A program made the translations under genes and the position numbers. The notes under the pieces were generated by a model, which ran no database searches, was not told the DNA's origin, and worked only from the letters and a program-made list of their open reading frames with translations. Of a stretch of 64,000 bases of DNA, positions 8,779 through 18,688 are shown in pieces. The DNA comes from Natronoglycomyces albus. Lineage in GTDB: Bacteria > Actinomycetota > Actinomycetes > Mycobacteriales > Micromonosporaceae. The stretch lies in assembly GCF_016925535.1 (NCBI RefSeq), contig NZ_CP070496.1, positions 372,001-436,000 of the forward strand. Reading direction: 5' to 3'. Within the stretch, counting starts at the first letter, position 1. Each line of letters begins with the position of its first letter.

Positions 8779-9292
8779 CCAAGAACCGCAACCGACCTTG
8801 CGACCGACCGCCTATTCCACGCTCGTCGTATGCGCGCTGGCCGCTGGAGCGATCACGCTCGGACTCGTCTCGCGCTTCTACCAGAACGTTCCCGAGCTGG
8901 CCTGGTACAACCCAGTCGCGCTGCTTATTTTGGCTCTCGTGTTGGCCAACGTGGCCTACATGACGCGCCGCCGTATCCGCAAGCCCGGAGAATACGCCCC
9001 AGTGCAGCCGCTGCAAGTGGCACGCTTTGCCGTCCTGGGCAAAGCCACCGCCATCGGCGGAGCGCTTTTCTTCGGTGCCTACAGTGGCTTCACCATATGG
9101 GCGGCGGTGCAGGCCCCACTGTTGGACGCGGCCGCCGATGACGTCCCACCTGGCCTATTCGGGGTGGTCGCCTGCCTGATGCTGACTGCCGCCGCATTGT
9201 GGCTGGAGCGTTCCTGCCGCATCCCCGATGACGAGGAGTCCGACCTCACGGGTCAGCCCCGCCTCGAGCGTCCTAAAGACAACGGAGAATAG
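8771..9292 (+). CDS. DUF3180 membrane protein
   Basis: A 173-residue protein with four predicted membrane helices (about residues 15-35, 45-65, 88-110 and 125-145) and polar ends. The arrangement of two helix pairs separated by a basic loop (TRRRIRKPGEY) and its position right after folK, overlapping it by 8 bp, match the DUF3180 family that accompanies folate genes in Actinobacteria. Function is not known; the conserved linkage suggests co-expression and not necessarily a folate role. Confidence 0.8.
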   Translation: MANQEPQPTLRPTAYSTLVVCALAAGAITLGLVSRFYQNVPELAWYNPVALLILALVLANVAYMTRRRIRKPGEYAPVQPLQVARFAVLGKATAIGGALFFGAYSGFTIWAAVQAPLLDAAADDVPPGLFGVVACLMLTAAALWLERSCRIPDDEESDLTGQPRLERPKDNGE

Positions 9293-9479
9293 GAGGCCCG
9301 CACCCCCTAAGCAGGCTATTGAACCGCCCCTGACGCGGCCCGCACCCCAAGTGCCGCACTCGGCCCTGCCTGCGGCCACGCCTGATCACCACCGGCCGAT
9401 CCGGCTCCATCCCCTCGTATCCCCAGCGACGAATACGACAATGCGCTTTTGACGACTTTGCGCTTATGAGGTGCGCTTC

Positions 9480-10925
9480 ATGACCAAGAAAGCCCCACCA
9501 CGCAGTCCCAGCCCCGTGGCTGCGCCTTCCACCACTGCCAGCGGAGGCGACCTGTCGTCCGATGACGACTTTGACTCCGAGGGCCAGCGCGACCGGCTTG
9601 GTGTCCACATTGTGTGGGAGCTGATCCTACTGGTCGCCGCGATGGGCGCGGTGTTCCTGCTGTCGCAGACCTCGCTGGGTCCATTTGGGGCCTGGGGGTG
9701 GCACGGCCTGTTTCTTGTGTTGACCCCATTCCTGTTGGCCGCCACGGCTGCGGCCATCAGCTTGCGCGTCGGCTCCGCGAACTTCGCGGTCGGGCCTATC
9801 GCGCTGCTGGCGGGGTGGCTGTTCCTCGACGCGTCGAGCCTGGGGCTGGCCGCGGTTCTCTTGGGGCTGGCATCGGCGGGTCTGGCAGGGCTCATGCTGG
9901 CGACTCTCGTCGCATGGCTGCGCATCCCGGCCTGGGCGGCCAGCCTCACGATCGGTATGGCCATCGGGTTGTGGTGGCTTTCGGCCGGAGCGCCGGGGCC
10001 TTTGCAGTTCAGCCAGTTCCCTCGCTCGGTCGCTCTGTTGGCGGTGGGGGCCGCCATCGGATTTTCCATCATGCTTGGCCTCATCGGCGCGGCCTCGAAG
10101 TTGCGAGAGAAACTCTCCGATATTCGCGACGCGGCCCCAGGCCAAAAGCACGGACGCGGCAAGCTCGTGTTCGTGGGGCTCCTTGCCTCCTCGTTGCTGG
10201 CCGGAGCCGCCGGGGTGGCCGCCGCCTGGATTTCTCCGCACTTCAATGACGGCGCGTCGGTACCAGCCGATGGCATGAACTACACGTTGCTGCCCATGGC
10301 GGCCGCATTGCTGGGCGGTACCAGTTTGTTCGGTCGCCGGGGTGGGTTCGCTGGCACGGCGTTGGCCACGACGGTGCTCGTGTCGACCATGTGGTTTCTG
10401 GAGTCCCGCAACGAAAACTTCGATGAGAAGTGGTTGCTTGTGGCGGCGCTATTCGCCGGGTTCATTATCAGCCGCGTCATCGAAACCTTCAATTTGCCCG
10501 CCGAGGATGATGACGACGATCGTGACCTTTCGGACTTGGGCGGATTGGCTCAGGACGATAACGGCGAATTCGAGCGGGTTGCCGCTGAGGAGATACCCGC
10601 GCAACGTGACAGTGGACGGCCGTTCGATGGCACCGGATACGACGATGACTTCGCCTCGGTAGCCGGGGGTGGCGGCTATGGGCCGCAGGGCGACCCTGGT
10701 CGTTTCGGCCCACAAAGCGGGCACGGCGGCTATGGCCATGGCACTCAGCCGGGCGCGAACGAATACGGCGAGCCCGGCTATGACAACGGTGGCTACCCAG
10801 AGCCTGGCACGAGGGGCGGCTATGGGCCGCGCGGATATTCCGCAGACACCTACCCGCCTAACCAGCGCGGATTTGACGACCCTGGATACGATGCCAATGG
10901 TGGCTACGGCAACTACCGACGCTGA
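9480..10925 (+). CDS. polytopic membrane protein, ABC-permease-like, Gly/Tyr-rich tail (paralogue 1)
   Basis: A 481-residue protein. After a 45-residue polar N-terminus come about nine to ten hydrophobic segments (about residues 45-345), with features like the permeases of sugar and branched-chain amino acid ABC transporters (for example SLRVGSANFAVGPIALLAGW and LLGGTSLFGRRGGFAGTAL). The last 130 residues are acidic (DDDDD), then low-complexity with repeated GGYG and GYD units. I chose ATG 9480, 8 bp after GAGG. No ATPase or binding-protein gene is adjacent. The next gene is a clear paralogue. The transported substrate, if any, is unknown. Confidence 0.75.
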   Translation: MTKKAPPRSPSPVAAPSTTASGGDLSSDDDFDSEGQRDRLGVHIVWELILLVAAMGAVFLLSQTSLGPFGAWGWHGLFLVLTPFLLAATAAAISLRVGSANFAVGPIALLAGWLFLDASSLGLAAVLLGLASAGLAGLMLATLVAWLRIPAWAASLTIGMAIGLWWLSAGAPGPLQFSQFPRSVALLAVGAAIGFSIMLGLIGAASKLREKLSDIRDAAPGQKHGRGKLVFVGLLASSLLAGAAGVAAAWISPHFNDGASVPADGMNYTLLPMAAALLGGTSLFGRRGGFAGTALATTVLVSTMWFLESRNENFDEKWLLVAALFAGFIISRVIETFNLPAEDDDDDRDLSDLGGLAQDDNGEFERVAAEEIPAQRDSGRPFDGTGYDDDFASVAGGGGYGPQGDPGRFGPQSGHGGYGHGTQPGANEYGEPGYDNGGYPEPGTRGGYGPRGYSADTYPPNQRGFDDPGYDANGGYGNYRR

Positions 10926-11078
10926 TGCGGTAGGCGTGACCGGCGGATGCGCCTGTCTCAAAGCCAGCTGTAACCCGGTTCGAGGTGCGTCAAGCCAGAC
11001 TCGGCGAACTACTGGCCCATCTCGAACCAACCTGGCCGCGTCGAGACTGTTTCACCCCATATAAGGATTCCCATTTCC

Positions 11079-12524
11079 ATGACTCAACCATCCGATCCTC
11101 AACCCGGCGGCCAATACTGGGAACCATCTGAGCCTTCCCAGGCTGCGGGCGAGCAAACCCAGAGACTCACTGGGGCCCCGGCCGAGCCGCCGTTCGTCGC
11201 CCCGGTTGGCGGGCCGACTCCGCCTCCGCCAAACCTGGGCGCCTCGGCCGTGGCGGGTACCTCGACCATGCCCGCCGCGCAGAGCCCGATCGATCCATTC
11301 GCAACGTCTCCGCAGGCGAGTGAGGAATCTGCGCCGGGCCGCTCTCGCGACCGGATGGGATTCACGCTGATCTGGGAGGGCATCTTGCTGCTGCTGTCCC
11401 TCGGTGCTCTGGCGGCGGTAATCTTCACAGTTGACGATGTCTTCCCCGCTGGCGCGCGTTTCGATGAAGCTGCCAACGTCATCGTCCCGTTCCTCTTGAT
11501 GGCCTTGGGGCTGGGCCTGTCGTTGCGGCTAGGTGCTCCCAACTTCGGCATTCCGGTGTTCGTGATCGTGGGGGCTTGGGCTGTTGGCATCGGGGTGGGG
11601 GAGAACCTGTTGCTGGACGTGGGCGTGCTGGTGGGGATCGCCCTTGTTTCCACGGTGCTCATCGTGATACTTACCGTGGCGTTGCGGCAACAACCCTGGA
11701 TTGTCACGCTGGCGGTCGCGTTGTTGATGTTCGCTATTGTCGCCGCGTGGGCAGAGTCGCTATCTGGCCTGTCGAACCACGTCCCCACGGTTTCGGGATT
11801 CACCCTCACTCCGTGGATTGCCCTGGTCGCGGCCGTGGCATTGGCCGTGATTGGTGGTTTGCTGGGTTGTCTGACCGCGATGCGGGAACGCTTTACCAAG
11901 GTCAGCTCTATGCTGAAGGGGGAATGCCCGCGTTCGGCCTCGTTGGTGAGCTTCTATGGGCTGTGCACGTTTATTTCGATCACGTTGGTGTTTGCGGCCG
12001 TAGTGCTGTCCCAAGCCCTTCCCCAAGGGGAATACGGCGGCCTTTGGGCCGTGTGGGCACCCGAAACCGGCTTCTCCGCCGTTTTCGCCTTGGGCGCGTT
12101 GACACTGTTCATGATGGTGCTCGTCATCGTGACATGGGGTGGCACCAGCCTTAACGGCCGCCGGGGCGGTATTGCCGGAACGGCGCTGGCCGCGATCTTG
12201 GTATTCGCGATCTTCCTCTTGGTGGAGAGCGCCATGTATGGGCAGCGCCCGAATGGGCTAGAGATGCTCTTGGAGCCGGTGATGTTCTTGGGCACCGATG
12301 CGTCCAATATCAGTTTTCTTCTCTTGGCCCTCATGCTGGTCCTCGGTCTGTTCATTAGCTGGATGGTGGACCGGTGGGGGCAACCACGAACACCTGTTAC
12401 CGAAGGTGACCCGGTTGAGTTTCCACCACAACCGGCCCAAGACTCGGCTGAATCAGACGCGGATTTGGGGATCTTTGGGGAGCCAAACCGAGACCCGGAC
12501 GCCCATATGTTTCCCAACCGCTAG
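11079..12524 (+). CDS. polytopic membrane protein, ABC-permease-like (paralogue 2)
   Basis: A 481-residue paralogue of the preceding gene. The first 90 residues are polar and Pro-rich; about ten membrane segments follow, with shared blocks such as DRMGFTLIWEGILLL, LSLRLGAPNFGIPVFVIVGAW and GGTSLNGRRGGIAGTALAA. The C-terminal tail (about 55 residues) is acidic. ATG 11079 follows AAGGA at 11063-11067. The GxTSLxGRRGGxAGTAL block shared by both genes resembles the conserved region of ribose-type permeases. The nearby nagA and DeoR genes allow a guess at amino-sugar transport, but no ATPase is visible and the link is weak. Confidence 0.75.
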   Translation: MTQPSDPQPGGQYWEPSEPSQAAGEQTQRLTGAPAEPPFVAPVGGPTPPPPNLGASAVAGTSTMPAAQSPIDPFATSPQASEESAPGRSRDRMGFTLIWEGILLLLSLGALAAVIFTVDDVFPAGARFDEAANVIVPFLLMALGLGLSLRLGAPNFGIPVFVIVGAWAVGIGVGENLLLDVGVLVGIALVSTVLIVILTVALRQQPWIVTLAVALLMFAIVAAWAESLSGLSNHVPTVSGFTLTPWIALVAAVALAVIGGLLGCLTAMRERFTKVSSMLKGECPRSASLVSFYGLCTFISITLVFAAVVLSQALPQGEYGGLWAVWAPETGFSAVFALGALTLFMMVLVIVTWGGTSLNGRRGGIAGTALAAILVFAIFLLVESAMYGQRPNGLEMLLEPVMFLGTDASNISFLLLALMLVLGLFISWMVDRWGQPRTPVTEGDPVEFPPQPAQDSAESDADLGIFGEPNRDPDAHMFPNR

Positions 12525-12641
12525 CTGCCTACCAGGGCAGTGCGGGAATATCCCACCGCCGCGCAGTAGTCCATCATGGACGACAGCGGGCGCGGGGGTG
12601 GCTTTGGTCCCGCCGCAGGCGCTGTCGGGATCTTTCGTTTT

Positions 12642-13427
12642 TCACACTTGTATGACGCGAATGCCCACGGCCTCGAACTCGCGCAAATGGTCGCGAGGGG
12701 CGGTGTAATCGGTCACGAGGGTGTGGATGCGGTCGGCCGAACAGATGCGGGCAAAGGCGTGCCCGCCGATCTTGGAGCCGTCGGCGATGACGACGATCTT
12801 GCGGGCCCGCGCCGCCATGAGGGCGTTGATCGCGGCTTCACCTTCGTGATGTGAGGTTGCGCCGAGCTTGACGTCTACCGCGTCGACGCCCAAGAACGCG
12901 ATGTCCAATGTGATTTCTCGCAGGATGGGGGCAGCCAGCGGCCCAATCAGCTCATAGGACTGGGGACGGACGACGCCACCGACGACGACCACTTTCAGGT
13001 GTGGGCGCACGATGAGTTCGTTGGCGATGTTCAAGGCGTTGGTGACGACCGTCAGGCCGGTGGAACCGGGGGCGGCGACGAGATCGGTGCGGGTGGCTAG
13101 GGCTCGCGCCACTTCGGTGATGGTGGTGCCGCCGTTGAGGGAGATGACCATGCCGGGCCCGACGAGCCCGGCGGCGGCCTGCCCGATGCGGTGTTTCTCC
13201 TCGACGTTCTTGGCGGTTTTGTACCGCAAGGGAAGGTCATAGGAGATGCCTCCGGCGACCGCGCCTCCGCGTGTGCGGGTGATCATTTGCTGTTGTGAAA
13301 GCTGGTCGAAGTCACGCCGGATGGTCGCTTGCGACACTTCGAGGCGTTTAGCGGCGTCTTCCACGGTGATGCGGCCGGTCTCGGCCAGAATCTCCAGCAA
13401 GGTGTTCCACCGGGCGTAGCGGTCCAC
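12642..13427 (-). CDS. DeoR/GlpR-family transcriptional regulator
   Basis: A 261-residue protein with a DeoR N-terminal helix-turn-helix (ITVEDAAKRLEVSQATIRRD, about residues 20-39, with the ITRTRGGA wing) and the DeoR C-terminal sensor domain related to phosphosugar isomerases (ISLNGGTTITEVARAL near 115, FLGVDAVD near 190, IVVIADGSKIG near 215). Such regulators bind phosphorylated sugars. It is divergent from nagA across 108 bp, so control of N-acetylglucosamine use by glucosamine-6-phosphate or a related effector is a reasonable inference. Confidence 0.92.
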   Translation of the reverse strand: MDRYARWNTLLEILAETGRITVEDAAKRLEVSQATIRRDFDQLSQQQMITRTRGGAVAGGISYDLPLRYKTAKNVEEKHRIGQAAAGLVGPGMVISLNGGTTITEVARALATRTDLVAAPGSTGLTVVTNALNIANELIVRPHLKVVVVGGVVRPQSYELIGPLAAPILREITLDIAFLGVDAVDVKLGATSHHEGEAAINALMAARARKIVVIADGSKIGGHAFARICSADRIHTLVTDYTAPRDHLREFEAVGIRVIQV

Positions 13428-13535
13428 GTGACTCCTTTACCGTCGATCTAAACTTTGCATGGTCGTACTTGCACAATACTGATCAATTCGCGGGTAGTTA
13501 CGCGCACCCGCTGCGCATATTCTAAAGGAGCCGTG
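13428..13535. promoter_or_regulatory. divergent control region, DeoR regulator / nagA
   Basis: The 108 bp between the two starts must hold both promoters. It is AT-richer than the genes and contains AAAGGAG (13524-13530), the nagA ribosome binding site. I see no strong palindrome to name as operator. Confidence 0.5.
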
Positions 13536-14666
13536 ATGAGCGAGCTATCTTCCCAGGTAAATTGGCCGACCGTGGCTAGCGTGGTGACGCCCGATGGCGT
13601 GCTCACGGGAGCAATCGTGATCGAAGACGGTTGTGTCACGCGCATTGAGGAGCGCCAAGGCGAGCCGCAGGGGTGGGTGGTGCCTGGATTTGTCGATATC
13701 CACTGCCACGGCGGGGGCGGGCACTCGCTGGCCACCGGCGAGGCCGAATCGGCGCGGGCCGCCCGGGCCTTCCACCTCGGTCGCGGCACGACCTCGTTGG
13801 TCGCTTCCCTGGTCTCTTCGCCGTTTGACCTGATGCTCAAAGCCACCGAGGCATATCGGCCCCTGGTGGAGGAGGGCACGCTGGCCGGAATCCACTTCGA
13901 GGGCCCCTATCTGGCCCAGAGCCGCTGTGGGGCCCAGAATCCGCAATATTTGCGCGACGCCTCGGTGAGCGAACTTCGCCAGTTGGTCGAGACTGGGCAG
14001 GGGGCGGTGAAAATGGTGACGATTGCGCCGGAACGCCCCGGTGCCTTGGAGGCGATCGAGTTCTTGGCCTCCCAGGGGGTGGTGCCCTCGATCGGGCATA
14101 CCGATGCGACGTTTGAGCAAACCGAGGAGGCCATCGAGGCGGGGGCCTATGCCGCGACGCATTTGTTCAACGCGATGCGGCCGTTCAACCACCGCGACCC
14201 CGGCCCCATTCCGGCGTTGTTGGACGATGGCCGAGTGGTCGCGGAGATCATCGCCGACCCGGTGCATTTGCACCCGGGGACCATGCGGTTCGCGTTCAAT
14301 GTTTCCCTTCCGCAGTGGACGGTGTTGGTCTCCGACGCGATGGCGGCGACCGGACTATCCGATGGCGACTACGAGCTGGGCGGCCTGGAAGTCACGGTAA
14401 AGAATGGAGAGGCGAGACTTACCTCCGACGGTTCCATTGCCGGGTCGACCATCACGATGTTGGACGCCTTCCGCAACGCGGTGAATATGGCTGGCCAGGA
14501 TGTTGTCTCGGTGTCTCAGATGGCCTCGGCGACCCCGGCGGAGCTGTTGGGCTTGGCCGATGTGGGCACACTCGAGATCGGTAAGCGTGCCGACGCGGTG
14601 TGGTTGGGGCCCGATTTGGAGCTGCGCGGGGTGATGCATCGCGGGCAGGTCCAGCCGCTGTCGTGA
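13536..14666 (+). CDS. nagA: N-acetylglucosamine-6-phosphate deacetylase
   Basis: NagA hydrolyses GlcNAc-6-phosphate to glucosamine-6-phosphate and acetate, feeding cell-wall amino sugars or chitin products into metabolism. The 376-residue protein has the amidohydrolase barrel motifs: VDIHCHGGGGHSLATGE near residue 52, HFEGPYLAQSRCGAQN with the metal-binding Glu, SIGHTDATFEQ, ATHLFNAMRPFNHRDPG and the catalytic-Asp segment VSDAMAATGLSDGDY. ATG 13536 lies 5 bp after AAAGGAG. It is divergent from a DeoR regulator. nagB is not in the window. Confidence 0.95.
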   Translation: MSELSSQVNWPTVASVVTPDGVLTGAIVIEDGCVTRIEERQGEPQGWVVPGFVDIHCHGGGGHSLATGEAESARAARAFHLGRGTTSLVASLVSSPFDLMLKATEAYRPLVEEGTLAGIHFEGPYLAQSRCGAQNPQYLRDASVSELRQLVETGQGAVKMVTIAPERPGALEAIEFLASQGVVPSIGHTDATFEQTEEAIEAGAYAATHLFNAMRPFNHRDPGPIPALLDDGRVVAEIIADPVHLHPGTMRFAFNVSLPQWTVLVSDAMAATGLSDGDYELGGLEVTVKNGEARLTSDGSIAGSTITMLDAFRNAVNMAGQDVVSVSQMASATPAELLGLADVGTLEIGKRADAVWLGPDLELRGVMHRGQVQPLS

Positions 14667-14684
14667 CCACTAGGTTTGGTTGAC

Positions 14685-15197
14685 TTAGCCGCCGAAGACC
14701 GACGGCGTGGTGGGGTTCGATCCGGTGTACATGCCGCAGGTGATGAAGAACGACGCCAAGCCCGTGGCCAGACCGTAGACCGAGTAGCTCTTGTTGGTGG
14801 CCTCACCTTTGTTGGCCAGGTTCCACCCGATCGCGCCGAAGACGACCGCGATGCCGCCCAGTGGCCAGGTGACGAGGTTGAGAATCGGGATCATCGACAG
14901 GATGATGCTGGCCAGGCCGCACACCAGTGAGGTGGTACCGATGTTGTTGCGTGGCTCGCCTTGGCTGCCCAGGGCCGCAGGGGTTGCCCGAGGGCGCTCG
15001 TCGCCGTTATTGGCGAGGGCCTCGCCGCTGATGTGACCGTCAATGAGCGCACTGGTGTCGAAGGCGCTGTCGTCGAATAGCCGGTCGTCAAAGGAGTCAT
15101 CGGGGGCCGGTTGCGCTTCGTGAGGCCGTGGTTGTTTTTCCGGTGGCACGTGGTCGTCGGGGACGTCCTCTGGTGGAGGGGGAGGGCTGGTCGACAT
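14685..15197 (-). CDS. DUF4190-type small membrane protein
   Basis: A 170-residue protein. The first 85 residues are Pro/Asp-rich and probably disordered. Then come hydrophobic segments with the DUF4190 look: GTTSLVCGLASIILSMIPIL, a second helix through VTWPLGGIAVVFGAIGW, a short polar loop, and YGLATGLASFFITCGMY. The start ATG 15197 follows AAAGG by 8 bp. It converges on nagA with an 18-bp gap. Function is unknown; such proteins are common in Actinobacteria. Confidence 0.75.
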   Translation of the reverse strand: MSTSPPPPPEDVPDDHVPPEKQPRPHEAQPAPDDSFDDRLFDDSAFDTSALIDGHISGEALANNGDERPRATPAALGSQGEPRNNIGTTSLVCGLASIILSMIPILNLVTWPLGGIAVVFGAIGWNLANKGEATNKSYSVYGLATGLASFFITCGMYTGSNPTTPSVFGG

Positions 15198-15396
15198 GGC
15201 ATCAACCTTTGCTCGAAGTGGCGTGGCAGCCGAGGCCTCGGCTGTGGTTTGTTGGCACGGGCCACCGTCAGACGGGCGCTGTCTGTCCCTTGACCGTATA
15301 CATATTTGGGCTGTTCATGTGCCATATCAAGCGAAAAAAATTCGCGGGAAAAAGTTTCGCCACAGAGGTTTACTACGGGTGAGTAAGAGAGTACAA

Positions 15397-15522
15397 ATGA
15401 ATTACGGGTCTTCAAGGACTTACCCGGGACACGCTCCCGGCAGACCTGCGGATCCGTACACAGCCGCTGAGTACCCACGTGCGACCAAGCCGTCGGGAGG
15501 CACAGCGAGTTCGGTCACCTAG
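15397..15522 (+). CDS. possible 41-residue peptide
   Basis: ATG 15397 opens a frame for a Pro/Gly/Tyr-rich peptide that begins MNYGSSRTYPGHAPG and ends GGTASSVT. A hairpin with a T-tract (15577-15616) follows, which hints that the region is transcribed. No good ribosome binding site is seen and no family is recognised. Confidence 0.2.
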   Translation: MNYGSSRTYPGHAPGRPADPYTAAEYPRATKPSGGTASSVT

Positions 15523-15576
15523 GGGCCGACTCCATATAAGACATCACGCTTGTTAGCTCGGTTGGATGTGGACCTT

Positions 15577-15616
15577 AACGGTTCAGCTGCGGCACTGCCC
15601 CAGCTGGACCGTTTTA
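15577..15616 (+). terminator. rho-independent terminator-like hairpin
   Basis: AACGGTTCAGCTG (15577-15589) pairs with CAGCTGGACCGTT (15601-15613) with one G-U or mismatch position, followed by TTT. No recognised gene ends just upstream on this strand, so it may end a small transcript. Confidence 0.55.
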
Positions 15617-15620
15617 CTGT

Positions 15621-15720
15621 GAGGCTTGTGCAAAAGCGCGATCCCAGGGCCGCTGGAGGCGAAGTTTACGAAGGTAGACGAGCCAACGAGAACGCCTAAA
15701 GTGCCTTTTGCGCAAGCCTT
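15621..15720 (+). repeat. dispersed ~100-bp repeat with inverted ends, copy 2
   Basis: Starts GAGGCTTGTGCAAAAG and ends CTTTTGCGCAAGCCTT, the best-preserved inverted ends of the five copies. The core GGCGAAGTTTACGAAGGTAG is shared with the other copies. Confidence 0.8.
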
Positions 15721-15877
15721 TGTGCATTCCCGGCGCAGTTCGGACCCTTCCCCGCCGGGTCAACCCGGCCCTTCCTCCTAGGCGCATTGTTCACCTATGG
15801 CGGCACAATGATCATATTAGCCCGATCATGGAGTCCAACGAGTGGACATATTGACCATGAATCGCGCACTTGGTTGA

Positions 15878-17197
<1,320 letters not shown>

Positions 17198-17706
17198 GAA
17201 CCCAGAAGCTGACGCGAAGGCCGCTTCCGGATTCGCGAGGCGGTATCGCATCGCGATGTAGCGAACGCACGCCCTCGCGTCAGCTTCACCGCAGAGTGGT
17301 TCGCAGGCACCTGTGGCCATCGGCGGCCCTAGGCCGACCGACACCAGAACGCTTGCGAACGGCCTGGGAGGCAACGTCTGCGTGGGGACATCGAGCAAAC
17401 AGCACGCCATAGGCGGCTCGACCCCACGCAGATGGCTCGTCCCACCCGGGCGGGCCCGGATAGCTCATAAACCCCGCGCTTTAGCAAACAGCACCACCTT
17501 CGAGGCCATTGGGGCGGACGACTCCGTCAACCCCCGACGAGATATCGCCCGCGGAAACCCGAATCGGCCTTGGCGCGAGCTAGAGATGAGCTGCCCGGGC
17601 CCCATTTTCACCGGCGCCATGGCCGCAGGCCAAGCGCTGGGGCTGGCACCGAAATGGCAATCGTGAGGGAACGAGGGCAGCCGCTCAGACCGAGCTGCCA
17701 AAATGG
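17198..17706. other. intergenic, hppD to RDD gene
   Basis: About 510 bp. It contains the hairpin at 17205-17287 and otherwise nothing I can assign. Open frames here have no ribosome binding site or recognisable sequence. Confidence 0.5.
17205..17287 (+). terminator. long structured hairpin after hppD
   Basis: GAAGCTGACGCGA (17205-17217) is the exact reverse complement of TCGCGTCAGCTTC (17275-17287). The 57-nt loop can form inner stems (TCGCGA, ATCGCATCGCGAT). No T-tract follows. It starts 8 bp after the hppD stop, so a transcript-end role is likely. Confidence 0.5.
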
Positions 17707-18681
17707 GTGGCGATGAAAGATATTGCGCCAGGCTGGTACACCGACCCCGCCGACCCCAGCACCCAACGGTACTGGGACGGACAACAGTGGGTCGGCAAAG
17801 CCATAGCCTCCGACGCCACGCCGCCGGAGGGACCGCCGGAACCCGAGCCAGAATCCGAATCCGACACCGCGAACCTCGACGCCGAGGACCCCTCGGACCC
17901 GCGCAAAGACCCCTTCGCGACCTCGCCAGCAGACTTTAAGCGGCCCACCTCACCGATCGTGGAACGCGCACCCGGTGTCACACCGCCCCCGGACGGCATC
18001 CCCGTGCGCTCCCTCGGCGTCACCGTCGGGTGGATCACCCCAAGCGAAGTCGACCGCATCCTGCACGGGCGCACCCTGGCCAACCCAGGGCGCCGCCTGG
18101 CCGCCCGCATCATCGACATCGCCTGTCTGCTGGGCCTCAACCTGGTCATCAACGGCTACTTTCTCTACCAGTACTTCGCCACGCTCGCCCCCTACGTATC
18201 CGAATACACCTCCGGAGTCGCGTTCGACGATCTCAACCTGCCCACCAGCGAACTGCAACAACAACAATGGATCATGATCGGGATCGCGCTGGCGCTGTGG
18301 TTCGCCTATGAAGTGCCCTCCACTCTCAACGGCGGGCAAACCTTCGGTAAGCGGCTCATGGGCATCAAAGTTGTCTCGTTGGCCCCGGCCAGCCGGGATT
18401 CCGCCGGTGTTTCCGAAGGGTCGGCTCCGCTGGGTTGGGGCCGCTTGACGTTGCGGTGGATGTACTTGGGGCTGCCACTGATCTGCTTCCCCTTCGGAGT
18501 GGTGCTGTGGCTGCTCGACAGCCTGTGGTGTGTGCGCGACAAGCCCTTTAAACAATGCCTCCATGACAAATCACCCGGCACCGCGGTCGTTTTCACCTCC
18601 GAGGTGGACGCGCCGCCGGAGTCTTCACCGCCAGCAACCGACGCCGATTCGCAGCCCGAATCGGACCAACGAGGAAAGTGA
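17707..18681 (+). CDS. RDD-family membrane protein with N-terminal DUF2510 module
   Basis: A 324-residue protein. Residues 1-30 carry the DUF2510 pattern APGWYTDPADPSTQRYWDG-QQWV. A Pro/Glu-rich linker follows. From about residue 120 the RDD domain starts (GRRLAARIIDIACLLGLNLV) with three membrane helices, the TFGKRLMGIKVV motif and a final helix, then an acidic tail. GTG 17707 is used; ATG 17713 is an alternative, and no clear ribosome binding site decides. The gene ends 7 bp before the aminotransferase start. RDD proteins are of mostly unknown function. Confidence 0.85.
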   Translation: MAMKDIAPGWYTDPADPSTQRYWDGQQWVGKAIASDATPPEGPPEPEPESESDTANLDAEDPSDPRKDPFATSPADFKRPTSPIVERAPGVTPPPDGIPVRSLGVTVGWITPSEVDRILHGRTLANPGRRLAARIIDIACLLGLNLVINGYFLYQYFATLAPYVSEYTSGVAFDDLNLPTSELQQQQWIMIGIALALWFAYEVPSTLNGGQTFGKRLMGIKVVSLAPASRDSAGVSEGSAPLGWGRLTLRWMYLGLPLICFPFGVVLWLLDSLWCVRDKPFKQCLHDKSPGTAVVFTSEVDAPPESSPPATDADSQPESDQRGK

Positions 18682-18688
18682 CACCCAC

